A stretch of 64,000 nucleotides of DNA from Gaertneriomyces semiglobifer (taxonomy: Eukaryota; Chytridiomycota; Chytridiomycetes; Spizellomycetales; Spizellomycetaceae), in NCBI GenBank assembly GCA_025558075.1, contig JAHLKF010000008.1:124001-188000 (forward strand), given 5' to 3'. The notes beneath the pieces were generated by a model. It worked only from the letters and a program-made list of their open reading frames with translations. It did no database searches and had not been told where the DNA came from. Position 1 is the first letter of the stretch, and every line of letters starts with the position of its first letter. Made by a program: the position numbers and the translations under genes. Below are positions 21,912 through 32,143 of this stretch, in pieces.

Positions 21912-22010
21912 AATTGCATGGCACAGCCAGTCCCTTATATATCCATGTCAATACAATTCTAATAGAGTAGCACAGTTGATATCCTTTCACAGGTCAATAT
22001 GCAAGATCTA

Positions 22011-24576
22011 TCACGAGCGAGAATATGCATCTGCTGAGACCCCTCGTGGCGGAGCCACCAGCGAAGCATCGCGAATGGGTACTTCAACTATAGCCGGATT
22101 CGATATTGACCGTTTCGTGTCCTGCATGATAATGTCAATAGCGTTGGATAAGGCCTCGTAGGTTTTCGCGATCGACTTTTTGCGTTGCAGACCCAACACC
22201 CCATGCTCTTGGACCGGAGATGCTAAAGCATCCGACTTCATTTGGGCTAGAGTTTCTTTTCCTTCCTCGGCCACCGCTTCCAGTCGATCCAACATTTGTC
22301 CATACTTGGTAGATTCCTTCATCATGTCCATATTCGTATCCACATGACTCGCAAGCACCGTCACAAGCTCAAGGGAAGTTTGAAGTCTATCTTCTAGAGA
22401 TTCTTCCGCAGCGTCCTTTTTAAATGTCTGGAGGATTGCAACGATTTCTTGTAAAACCAGGGATAATCTCATTGAGGCATTCATTTTGCCGACTGGAGCA
22501 CTTTTCGGCCCTTGCACGTCGATAGTGTCCTTCAAAGAGTCAATCAAGTCGGCAAGCTTGGAAACGGCAGTCCCAACGGTATTGGAGCGAGATCGCGAGG
22601 GGCGCACCATATCGGCATCTTTGATGCTCTCCTTTCGCATTATGGCGGCAGCATTGCCGTCGGACTGCCCGCGAATGTGTCTCGACTGTTTTCTAGGCAG
22701 AGAACCCCCATTGTTCGCAGGGAGCCCTTGTTGAAATGTCAGGTCGTGTGGGTCATCATTTCCGAGTGTGTCTAACCGAGTGAAAGCTCTTAGCGGAAGT
22801 CAGGGACTTGAATTCAGCTGCTCTTCGTTCCAGAAAAAAATATACCTTCATTGTTACTGTCTAGGCTGGAAACATATGCGGCAGGCACCCAGCCACTTTC
22901 GCCATTGCACTCCCCGTAAAGCCAATGTTCGGCGCGATTCCTAATGATAAGTTCGTCGCCCTTCCGAATGCTCAATTCATTGGCTGATACACGATGGTAA
23001 TCGTACAGAGCAACTCCCTTTTCACTTGCTGACGCCTCGGGAGATGCTGTCGGTAGCCCGCTTCGCGCCAGGCAGCCTTCTGGCACCCATCCAATCCGTC
23101 CGCTCTTTTCAACCACACACCAACCAGCAATATCGTCGCCCTGACGAAGGATACGGAGATGGTCACCTATAACCAGATCCAACTCGTCGCCCAGTGCTGC
23201 CTGGTATTCATATATCGCGACCGCCTTGGGCCCTTGTCCATCAACATCGGATACGTATGCAGTTGGTGGCGTGTCATCAGACACAGGTGTCAGGTGGTTC
23301 AGTCGGGATGCAGGGGACGAGAACTGCTTCAAATGTTTCAAGGTGAAAACAGGTTGCTCGCCATCGCTGGGTAAGTCGCGTAAAAGTGCTGCTGGTCGTT
23401 CATCCAGGTTTAGGCAGCGTTCTAGTCCACCAATCCGCGAGATGAGCTGTGAACGAGTCAAGTAGGAAAGCTGACTGCATACCTATTCCCTGGTAACGAA
23501 AGAACAATCCATAATGCTGCCAGTCACTCAAAATTTTGTACTTCCGTAGGATTTCCGGTAAGATTTCATAGCAGGTATCATCATTGGCTATCGAAATAGT
23601 CTTGTAAGACTCGTGCTCTCGATTGAGCTGCCTGTCGGTATAGATTCGTATAGGAGTCAACTTTGTAGGGCTCTACGGTTTGAAGCATTGATAACTGAAA
23701 CAATATGCAATAGTGATCGCCATTATCATACGTACAGGTATTGGGCGTTGAGGTGTGGATATGGAACCGCCAATATCATGATTTGACGGTTTTTTTAACG
23801 GTGTCACCGCCGGTGCTTTACTGGTAGACTTGGAAGTACTTCTGCCAAGCTTCAGCGTGGATTTAGACTTCGATTGCTTTTTCTGCTCGAATTCCTGAGG
23901 TAAAAACGTTTCGGTTATGCACAAGCGTTCCGGAAAAGGGCGACTCATGTGCGGTACCTCATATTCTTTAACCATGGCCCAAACAGGTGACATGTCGTGC
24001 TTCAATGTCGCCAGTTCGTTGGAGAGTCTTTCCACTAAGCCGGTGAGCTGCTGGATTGAATGCTCTGTTCCGTTTCGCCGTTTTAGCTGTAGAACCGTAG
24101 CACGCGACTATTCGGACATACTACCTTGTTGGCGAACAACCATTCGCATGCGCTGGTAATCCGCGGGATCGACTTTCTCGGCCGTTCGCGCCTCTGCAAA
24201 CATTGAGTTTAGAAGGCAAAGATCAGCTCAATAACAAAAGCATGCACACTTCATTCTCACCTTCGGGAATGTAATCATCATCCTCAAATGGTATGCCTTT
24301 GCTCAATTTGAGGTTATACAGTGCCTTCAATAGCGATATCCGCTGCCCAACAGACTTGATATCCAATTCTTTCAGCATGTCATGGTCCGCACGCGCAAGT
24401 ACATCCCCGGTAATGTGATTCTCTATATCAAAAGTCATGAGCCTCAACGTACAATCGCCCTCTAAGAACAGTGTAGCATTGCGGATCATTGACATACCCC
24501 GAAACCGGCGCTCAAATGCCCCAAAGCCTACAGACTTTAACCATTGTATGACATCGTCCACAGTCCATTCTAGCAT
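22011..24576 (-). CDS. Ste50/Ubc2-type MAPK adaptor: SAM + RA + two SH3 domains
   Basis: An adaptor that ties the Ste11-class MAPKKK to Ras/Cdc42-type GTPases in mating and stress MAPK pathways. Six exons: 24261-24576, 24125-24193, 23736-24064, 23483-23672, 22846-23421 and 22011-22771, giving 746 residues. The SAM domain is at 1-98 (EWTVDDVIQWLKSVGF...LKALYNLKL). A coiled segment (LTGLVERLSNELATLKHDM) precedes the Ste50 signature PVWAMVKEYEVP. The RA domain is at about 240-325 (TPIRIYTDRQ...IERCLNLDERP). SH3-1 is at about 368-425 (AVAIYEYQAALGDELDLV...GWVPEGCL) and SH3-2 at about 443-498 (ALYDYHRVSANELSI...SGWVPAAYV). A further 250-residue helical region ends the protein. Yeast Ste50 lacks SH3 domains; the arrangement matches Ustilago Ubc2. 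Introns 24065-24124 and 23422-23482 were chosen because only they keep both frame and conserved sequence. Confidence 0.9.
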
Positions 24577-24949
24577 CTTGCCTGCATTTGTATGGCCTAT
24601 GAGTGCCCCCTACTGGTATATGGCGGAAATAATTCCAGCCAGCGCTGGGAACTTTAACGGCTTTCCTGGTGTTCTCAAGTAGCTCAAACACGAGTGGTCA
24701 GCGCAACACACAGAAATAATTCACTGCACAGCGATGACCGCTCACAAGTTGGAAGTGGCTGCAGCAAACTGGGGACGAAGCACTCCGAACGGACGAGCGA
24801 TATTTTTCGGGCAGCTGGGAGGTAATGATTGCCTGGTACAGTGAAGGGTGCCGTGGTGGACAGTGCTGACCTGGAATCTGGAGCAACAATTCGACCAGCG
24901 ATAGGTTGTACAGCCAGTGCATCCACTATAGAGACACTGCTGGCCGGAC
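24577..24949. promoter_or_regulatory. Divergent promoter between the Ste50/Ubc2-like gene and NAA50
   Basis: A 373-base interval between two opposed gene starts. Minus-strand open frames of 70-80 codons overlap one another in different frames here and show no family resemblance, so I take them as chance. No clear motif is recognised. Confidence 0.35.
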
Positions 24950-26027
24950 ATGCTTAGTTTGAAACGGCCGGGAGACATACGAAACGCTGCAGCATTCGAC
25001 CCGCCAGACTCAGGCTCACCCTCGTTGCTACCAGCGATACCGCGCGTCGGCCAGAAAACTCATCAGTGCACTGGACATCTCATTCAAAAATCAGCTTGTT
25101 CGTCAACTGAGCCTCTCCCCACTGAACGGCGAACCGTCTCTGAAGCGGACAGCGCAATCGGTCTTCCGGAGATAAGCAGTACGCAGATACGGCGTAAGCG
25201 CAAGTGCGTGGAGTCTCGAAATGATTCTGCGACGGCATCACGGCCGGCCGTTGAGCGCTCCTTGTGGGAGCGAGTACGTGATGCGAACAACCGACGGGAT
25301 GGCTGGACAACGAGAGTTGGGAGCCTTCTGGCCAAGAATCCCCTGAGAAATTCTCGTTTGCCATTACCCATTCCTCGACGATCAGGTCCAGCGTCCTCTC
25401 AGATCGCGCGCAACACAGTATGCGCAACTCATGTGCCGAGCGTCGCCCTTCATTCCATCAACCAGGACAATATCTGTTACCTACGTCAAATCAACGCTGT
25501 TGTCTTTCCTGTCAAGTACGCTGATTCGTTTTACCGAGATGTACTGTTGAAACATCCTCAAGAGCTCAGCTGTCTAGGTTTGTTAAACTCTGTTCTTGAT
25601 TCTGACAATATCCGCTTGCTGAACAATGGCCATTCCAGCTTATTATGATAACATGCCTGTGGGCGCAATATGCTGCCGAAAGGAAGAAATAGTAGATCTC
25701 CCGGTTAATTATCTTCAAAACCTGCCATCAAAGGTGTGCGCAACATCGCTTCGGATTTATATAATGACAGTGGGTGTGCTCGCAAGCTACCGGCGTTATC
25801 ATATTGGTTCAGTGCTTTTGGAGCACATCGAGAGTCACGCCCGCGCAGACGAGCGAGTGCAGCACATCTGCTTGCATGTGCAGACAACGAATACGGATGC
25901 AATTCAGTTTTATAGGCGCCACGGCTTCACCTCGTGGGCACTCTGTCGAGACTACTACAAACAGAATCAAGGTGTAGAGCCGCCGCATGCTTTGTTTCTA
26001 GTTAAAGCACTGCGACATGCAGCCTGA
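24950..26027 (+). CDS. NAA50: NAA50/San-like N-alpha-acetyltransferase with long N-terminal extension
   Basis: A GNAT enzyme that in animals acetylates Met-starting N-termini, works with NatA on the ribosome, and is needed for sister-chromatid cohesion. Two exons (24950-25577 and 25639-26027) join in LAYYDNMPVGAICCR (animal LAYFNDIAVGAVCCR), giving 338 residues. The catalytic part starts only near residue 165. Substrate-pocket residues are kept: VVFPVKYADSFY (animal VIFPVSYNDKFY), RIYIMTVGVLASYRR, the catalytic-region ICLHVQTTN histidine, and a DYYKQ tyrosine pair. The acetyl-CoA loop reads YRRYHIGSVLL where animals have YRRLGIGTKML, so one motif glycine is histidine. The 165-residue basic, Ser/Pro-rich N-terminal extension has no counterpart in the about 170-residue animal protein. 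No in-frame ATG lies nearer the domain. Confidence 0.88.
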
Positions 26028-26271
26028 CGGTGTGACTGTGACATAATATAAGTTCTTTCTTGATCCTTCACCCAAGCATTGCGTTGTGGTCAATGACCTT
26101 CGCTGCACATTTCACTTTTCGATGTCAGAAAACAGCTTAAGAGTGATCGCTGGCACAGGTATAGGATCTGTCCAACTACACGTGCCTGTCAAACAGAGCT
26201 GGCAAAAGTTCAACTCTCTGCAGCTCTTGCCCGACTTGCCAAATACATATTAGTAAAAATCTAAAATCCAG

Positions 26272-28079
26272 ATGAATGGCCAGCGAGCATTGAGATCCGC
26301 GGCACATAAAGGTCGGCCCATATGTATTGACAAGGTCCAACGGCATATGTGATGACTGATGTATCCATGTTGCAGTTTGCCGGCATCAACTTGGTCGCGC
26401 CCTTCCCAGTGCCTCGTACCGTCGGCTCTTTGTGAGCGAGAAGCAATTCCATTCTTCTCCGTCTGTGGCAGCGCAGTCGTTGCGTGGGGGATTAGGTGGT
26501 ATCTTTGACTCCTTGGAGCTCCCGCCGGGATTATTTGACGATGTACCTGGAGTTGTCACCAAGAAACAAAAAGCCCCCATTGACGATGGTCGTGCTGTGC
26601 CAACTGAGGGTAAAAATGCGGCTTTTCGAACATGTTGGTGTCATATATGGCTATTGAAGCTAATGCGCTGTATACGCTGGTATGGTGACAGATCTTCTAC
26701 CATCACATGCGGTGTTGCGAAAGCTTTACGATGAGAATCGAATCCAATTAGCGCCAAAAGAATTGGTTGAGTTTGTTGACGTAGTGCGCAAAATAGTGAC
26801 CAGCCAGCCATTGGACAAGATCAAACTGGAGAATACCGTCATGAAGTGTGAGTGCACTAAATCTAGCCACTACATGCTGGACATGCCCATTAACATGTGT
26901 TCGTGTTGTAGTGGCGTCCGGGAACGTTGGAGACGTAACCTCTATAGGTGTGATGCTCGTACGGCACTCCAAAGGTGAATAGCCAAGTGATCATCAAAGC
27001 TTTGACGTCCATATACGATGGTTAAACTATGTCACAAAGCCGGGGCACCCTTGGGAATTCGCCTCCTCGAAGTAGCCACGAAGAAGGGAGACATGGACGC
27101 AGAGCACCAGTATGCTCAATTGCTGTGCCAAGGTAACGGCGACGTTGTCCACCCATGGCATAGTCCGTACTTATGAAACTGTCATTTGAAGATATTGCTG
27201 GAGCAGAGAAAAATGTTAAAAAGGCTTTGAATCATATGAGGAGACTCGCTGAGAAAAACCATGCCCGTTCGCAGTACATTATGGGCTTGCGGTATATATT
27301 TACTGCGAGCGATATGAAAGGCGGTCTTGCATTTCTCGAAAGTGCTGCTGCTGCCGGAATTGCGGAAGCCGCATGTCAACTAGGTAATCAGTCTCAATGG
27401 ATTCCCTGAAACCTATGATGATGTGTCCTCAAAGCAATGTATTAGGAATTATCTACTGGCAAGGATTAGAGGGATGGGTTCCACAAAATATCGAAAGAGG
27501 GCTCAAGTACCTTAACCAGGCCCATGAAGCGGGTCTCACTGAGGCGACATTCGCCTTGGGCGAGTACTACCGGAAACTCGATACTACATCAGACATAAAG
27601 ACAGCGTTCGAGCTATACACCGCAGCGGCTAACAAAGGCAAGCGATGTCATTTGGACGTTGCAAATAATGCTGCGAAAGCTGATTGTATATTTACATTTC
27701 AGGTCACTCAAGTGCCCAGCACAATCTAGGGGTAATGTATCTGGATGGCGACCGTGCAGCGGGTATACCGCGAGACGTCCATCGTGCCATCGAGTACTGG
27801 AAGATGGCGGCCGCACAAGGGACAGATCATTCCAAGCTCAATTTGGCCCAGATTTATGCGACGGGAATAAGAATACCCGGAAAACTGTTCGCTCGGATTG
27901 AACCTAATCCTGACTTAGCCAAGCAGTATCTTACCGATGTTATCAAGGCGGGAGGACCTCTAGCCGCTGTTGCGGAAGAGATTCTTAAGAGGGTCATGAT
28001 AGAGTCCGTCGGTGATCAGCACGCCAGAGATGAGGCGTCAAAGGAAAAGGCGAATGGCACTGGATGTACCGTTATGTAG
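26272..28079 (+). CDS. Sel1-repeat (TPR-like) protein with presequence-like N-terminus and CaaX end
   Basis: Eight exons: 26272-26311, 26376-26609, 26692-26847, 26912-26974, 27040-27132, 27192-27383, 27446-27637 and 27703-28079, giving 448 residues in one frame. The start MNGQRALRSAAHK is rich in Arg and lacks acids, and with the next exon (CRHQLGRALPSASYRRLF) looks like a mitochondrial presequence. Sel1 repeats follow, for example AEKNHARSQYIMGLRYIF, GLTEATFALGEYYRKL, GHSSAQHNLGVMYLDGD and GTDHSKLNLAQIYATG. The last four residues are CTVM, a good CaaX prenylation box. Fungal chitin-synthase regulators (Skt5/Chr) also combine Sel1 repeats with CaaX, so that role is possible. Intron 27638-27702 begins with GC. 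The first exon is the least certain part. Confidence 0.7.
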
Positions 28080-28401
28080 GAGAAGCAGATACCAAGCATG
28101 CAAAGCCTATTATGGTCATTGTTTGACAATATCAATGATAACATCAGTAGTAGATGTGGTTAGTGCGAAGATTCGGACGTAGAATTCATGACAGCCAATA
28201 TTTATACGAGTGGACTAGGCTGTCTCTCCAGTGACCAAACAAGCGTTGCTCGTGCTTCCAAGTGGGTATGCCAACTGCAACTGTACACTTCCCGCTGTCC
28301 ACGCTTCACGTTCATTCAGAAAGTTGCACTTAGATAACAATATAAACTACCTTGCTACTATGGTGTATATACAGACCTGCTTCGTTTGTGACCTAACTAT
28401 G
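28080..28401. other. Convergent intergenic region (Sel1 protein / PPR protein 3' ends)
   Basis: About 320 bases between two converging stops. It is A/T-rich with no coding signal and presumably holds both 3' UTRs. A 61-codon frame at 28231-28416 has no recognisable similarity and runs into the PPR gene end. Confidence 0.35.
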
Positions 28402-31400
28402 CTACGACCGAAGTAACGCATCCCTTACCGCCTCCGCACCGTATCCTTCGTAATTCCTCCAATATGCTAAAACTGCTTGCAGCCCTACTTCGCTCTTCCA
28501 TTTTAAAGTTGTTATCCCGTCCGTGACTATTAGAGTTAGACCAGTATCGTCAACCGGAAGGGCTTCCGTCTCTGTGGTGCAAAGGGCGACAACATCCTCC
28601 AGCGAATTCCAATACGACAAAACCTTGATGTAGGCCCGGATATACGCGGTGAGCGCGCCAACTGGAAGGCGAGAAGGAAGTATTGGATTCCTTTTCTTGA
28701 AAGACTCTAGCACGCGTCGCGCATCGCTCTTGGTCGGCACTCGAGCAGCAAGCGCCTTCAATAGGAGCTCGACAGTTTGAGTAGACACAGGGGCCGCCAG
28801 AACAGAAGAGTCGTCTTGCAGATTTTCCGCAGATTCGCCGACTGATACAATACTGTTCCAACAGGCCACAATGATATCCGTTTGACCCTGCAGGCTGAGT
28901 GTGGGCAAAACCATGGCTAGATCATCCGCGTAGCCCATAGAAGCGAGAATCTCAAATACCAGAGGCAACTGCCTGCATTGTTCACGACTGGCGAGCATAG
29001 CGTTGAGAAGGGTCGTGCGCGGCTTGCTGCCGATCGATCCACGAGTTTTGCGAGCATCGTTCAACACGCGTAAAACAAAATTCAACTCTTGGCGTCGTGC
29101 CATAGTGGTGATTATGGTGGAGTAAGTGCTGGCCAAAGGTGTGATCCCACGCTTTCGCATCGCTGTGAAAGCCTGCAACGCAATCTGGATAGACTCATTT
29201 GTTCGCTTCTTCATTGCCCCTTTAATAAATATATCATAAGTTATTGCAGTTGGAGTTGCTCCGGCTTCCTCCATTGTTTCCAGTAAGGTCCAGATGTTTT
29301 GTGGTTTCCAAAGCTTCAGATGTGTAATTAACGCAGTATGGTATAAAACATAATCAGGCTCAATGCCTATATCCCCGAGTGAGTAAAAAAGTCGCAAAAC
29401 GTCTTCGTGGCGATTGCTGGCCAGGTAATACCGCATGAGCAAATGCATAGCCACGACATCCACCGAATGTCCCCCATCGATAATTTGCCGGTAGGTGTCA
29501 AGGAAATGTGTTTCGTCTGATTTTTTCAAGTAGGCACTGGCGATGGCGGTATATGGGACGCCGTTGACACGGGCACCCGATTGGCAAAGGTCATCCACTA
29601 TCCGTTTGGCGCTGATAACGTCGCCACGACGAAGATAGTCATCAATAGCAACACTATATGCTCGAACGTCCGGTGCGACCTCGGTCGTAAATATCCGTTG
29701 GTGTAATCGCAGAACGTTTGTATCTTGAGCCCTCGACAAAGATTGTAGCAAAATTGTGTACGATATCCGATCGGGTTTCTGTCTTGTAGCTATCAGTTTG
29801 TCCCACCACAGCGTAACCTGGTCAACGTTCCCGTCGATGGAGTACCCATGCATAATGACATTAAACATGGTGACATCGGGCGTAGCATGATACGTCTCAA
29901 GCTGCTGGAAAAGCGCGATCGCCCGGTCTAATCGCTTTGCCTTGACGTAAGCGGACATTACAGTGGCAAGAAAATGAATGTTCGGTTTGACGTTGGTCTT
30001 CACGAAATCCATCAGAATCCCATCAACAAGATCAACATTGTCATGGACTCGCGCCGCTTGCGCCAATACGGTATATACGTGCTGATCCGGAAACAAACCA
30101 CTTGCCATCATTTTTCGGTATAACGCTCGCGTCTTGATGAAATATTTGTGGTGCGAATACGCTCCTAGCAGCAAGGTGTACACTTTCCGTAACAGGCGCC
30201 GGGAAATAGTGGCTTCCATATCCTCCACAATCGTTTCCGCAATGGCTATGGCCCGTTTGATATCATTCCCAGTATTTAACACTGATCGCACTACACTTGT
30301 GTACGCCGGTATCAGATATGTGGGTTCGGAAGTGAGGGCTTTTAAGTGCTTCAAAGCCTGCGATGCCTGCTCAGAGTCTCCAATCTTTGCGAATGCAGTA
30401 ACGAGATAGCGTTGAAAGACTGGGTTCTGCTGCAGGTCGTGATATCCGTGAGCCTTCGCGGAAGCCCGTAGTCGCTTTCTCGCGTCAGGATCATCCTGCA
30501 CATCCTTTAATAGGGCAAATATCCACGCAAATATTCGCTCAGTGGGAAGTTTTCCCCGGGCCACTAGCTGCTCAAAAAGCGACAGCGCTTGTTGACGATT
30601 CCTATTTAGAACCGCAGCCTCTACCAAAGTTGCATATATGTTGACCTCCGGTTGGAACCCTTTAGCCAGCAACTCGCTCTCAAAAATAGCCAATGCCTCT
30701 GAGAACATGCCCTCCTCTGCAAAGGCTTTGATGATGGCCTCGTACGCTTGATTGGACAACGAATCATCCTTAGCAATATCATGTGACTGCCACAGTCGCC
30801 ATAACCCCAGCACATCACTCCAATTCCGCAGAAGGCGATTTGCATTAATCATACCTTCAATGATATCTTGCAACTCTGCAGGCTCCATACAGTTCATATC
30901 AAGCAGGTCATGTCCAACAGTGCGTACCCGATCTGCAGTTGGTGTATATGGCATCGCGGCTACTAAATGATCGAATATGGCTTTGAGGGCGTGAGCTGCC
31001 TTCGTAGATTCAGCGGTCTCCTCAGTTCCTCGCCCCTTATAAGCTCGCCACGCCGATGCAGCCTTGCGCAACCGCAACGATGTTGTTGAAGGGGAAACTG
31101 AACTATTGTGCGTGTAGGACCCGCTCATCTTGGTAGTTCTATCGGTCGCTTCACTGTGGTATGACCGTCGAAAGGGTCCTCTTGTACATGGTTTCGGATA
31201 AGCACCACGCGTTCTGCATTTATGGTCGCCAAAACAGTGCGCTTCGGGTATCAAGGGCCAGCGGCCCTTCGGCTTGTGAGTCTGATGGCTTGTGGACCGC
31301 AGTGAATTGTCTAGCCAGCACTCCTGCGACTCGATCACGTTCTTACACGAGCTATAACAGCATCCCCGGGTATGACGCCCGCCTAAGGACTTTGATAGAG

Positions 31401-31422
31401 CAAGGAATAAATGGCGTGACAT
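28402..31422 (-). CDS. Pentatricopeptide-repeat (PPR) protein, probably mitochondrial
   Basis: PPR proteins bind organellar RNA and act in its processing, stability or translation. This is a single exon of 1006 residues, starting at the first ATG (MSRHLFLALSKSLGGRHTRG). The first about 95 residues are rich in Arg, Ser and His with few acids and suit a mitochondrial presequence. From about residue 180 the protein is a chain of 35-residue helical repeats. Examples are AYEAIIKAFAEEGMFSEALA, IYATLVEAAVLNRNRQQALS, VYTVLAQAARVHDNVDLVDG, and TMFNVIMHGYSIDGNVDQV followed by PDRISYTILLQSLSRAQD. I count roughly fifteen or more PPR units. The specific RNA target and the yeast counterpart cannot be told from this sequence. 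It shares a divergent promoter with the sulfotransferase gene. Confidence 0.88.
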   Translation of the reverse strand: MSRHLFLALSKSLGGRHTRGCCYSSCKNVIESQECWLDNSLRSTSHQTHKPKGRWPLIPEAHCFGDHKCRTRGAYPKPCTRGPFRRSYHSEATDRTTKMSGSYTHNSSVSPSTTSLRLRKAASAWRAYKGRGTEETAESTKAAHALKAIFDHLVAAMPYTPTADRVRTVGHDLLDMNCMEPAELQDIIEGMINANRLLRNWSDVLGLWRLWQSHDIAKDDSLSNQAYEAIIKAFAEEGMFSEALAIFESELLAKGFQPEVNIYATLVEAAVLNRNRQQALSLFEQLVARGKLPTERIFAWIFALLKDVQDDPDARKRLRASAKAHGYHDLQQNPVFQRYLVTAFAKIGDSEQASQALKHLKALTSEPTYLIPAYTSVVRSVLNTGNDIKRAIAIAETIVEDMEATISRRLLRKVYTLLLGAYSHHKYFIKTRALYRKMMASGLFPDQHVYTVLAQAARVHDNVDLVDGILMDFVKTNVKPNIHFLATVMSAYVKAKRLDRAIALFQQLETYHATPDVTMFNVIMHGYSIDGNVDQVTLWWDKLIATRQKPDRISYTILLQSLSRAQDTNVLRLHQRIFTTEVAPDVRAYSVAIDDYLRRGDVISAKRIVDDLCQSGARVNGVPYTAIASAYLKKSDETHFLDTYRQIIDGGHSVDVVAMHLLMRYYLASNRHEDVLRLFYSLGDIGIEPDYVLYHTALITHLKLWKPQNIWTLLETMEEAGATPTAITYDIFIKGAMKKRTNESIQIALQAFTAMRKRGITPLASTYSTIITTMARRQELNFVLRVLNDARKTRGSIGSKPRTTLLNAMLASREQCRQLPLVFEILASMGYADDLAMVLPTLSLQGQTDIIVACWNSIVSVGESAENLQDDSSVLAAPVSTQTVELLLKALAARVPTKSDARRVLESFKKRNPILPSRLPVGALTAYIRAYIKVLSYWNSLEDVVALCTTETEALPVDDTGLTLIVTDGITTLKWKSEVGLQAVLAYWRNYEGYGAEAVRDALLRS

Positions 31423-32143
31423 GACCAATTGTTGAGGCGCATATGTCTGGTAGGTATCCGAACAGCATAGTCTCGATGGGACGCTCAGTTGGCTAATTGA
31501 ACGTTTCGTTCCCCGTTCTAAGGCGGCACCCCTAGCAGTACGATGAACCTCCCACTAACGCGCCTTCAAAATGCGCCGTTCGTCTACTATTCAGTGGTCT
31601 TGTGAAAACACCTGTCCCATCCCGGTCGTGGTAGACACTTCCTTTCAGAGGTCAGATGGTGATGTTAACGATCGCCGTCTGCTTCCAAACACAATTCAGC
31701 ACCGCACCCTCGTCCTCCTATGTGGCTCCCAGTCGTCCCTACGATCTGCCGTCAGTCTTGGTCGTGCGATCGTTGATGCCGGCTGTTCCCAATTACGATT
31801 CAACTGAACTGGGGTAAAAAGTCGCCGGGGCGAATGCTCCCATCGCGTCACGGGAAATCACGTGAAAGACCGCTTACGTTAAATGCTCCTCACGTGAGAC
31901 GTTGGGCCGCCCAGACGCAACGCGTTGACCGTCTTATTACAGACATCATCTTGCTTCTCCAGTAGCTACGAGAGAGAAGCTTCACGAGACGAGGACGCTG
32001 TACTTGGGAGGATTCACGCGAGATTCAACAAGTAGGAACGCGGCAGGAAGGCGCCGGAAGAGCAAGCTTAGCAGGAGAGCCGCGTGTTGCCGCATACTTT
32101 GTGAAGCCCCGTCCGGCCTATCTGAAACACAGCATTATCGGCA
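31423..32143. promoter_or_regulatory. Divergent promoter of PPR and sulfotransferase genes with two TCACGTGA sites
   Basis: A 721-base interval between two opposed starts. The palindrome TCACGTGA occurs twice, at 31858-31865 and 31890-31897, 32 bases apart. It is the site bound by Cbf1-class bHLH proteins, which in yeast switch on sulfur-assimilation genes and also respiratory genes. A 78-codon frame at 31571-31807 shows no coding character. The downstream part (31940-32140) is purine-rich and probably the sulfotransferase 5' UTR. Confidence 0.5.

Noticed and set aside
31571..31807. 78-codon frame in the PPR/sulfotransferase promoter
   Set aside because: Atypical composition, no similarity, and it overlaps the region with regulatory palindromes.
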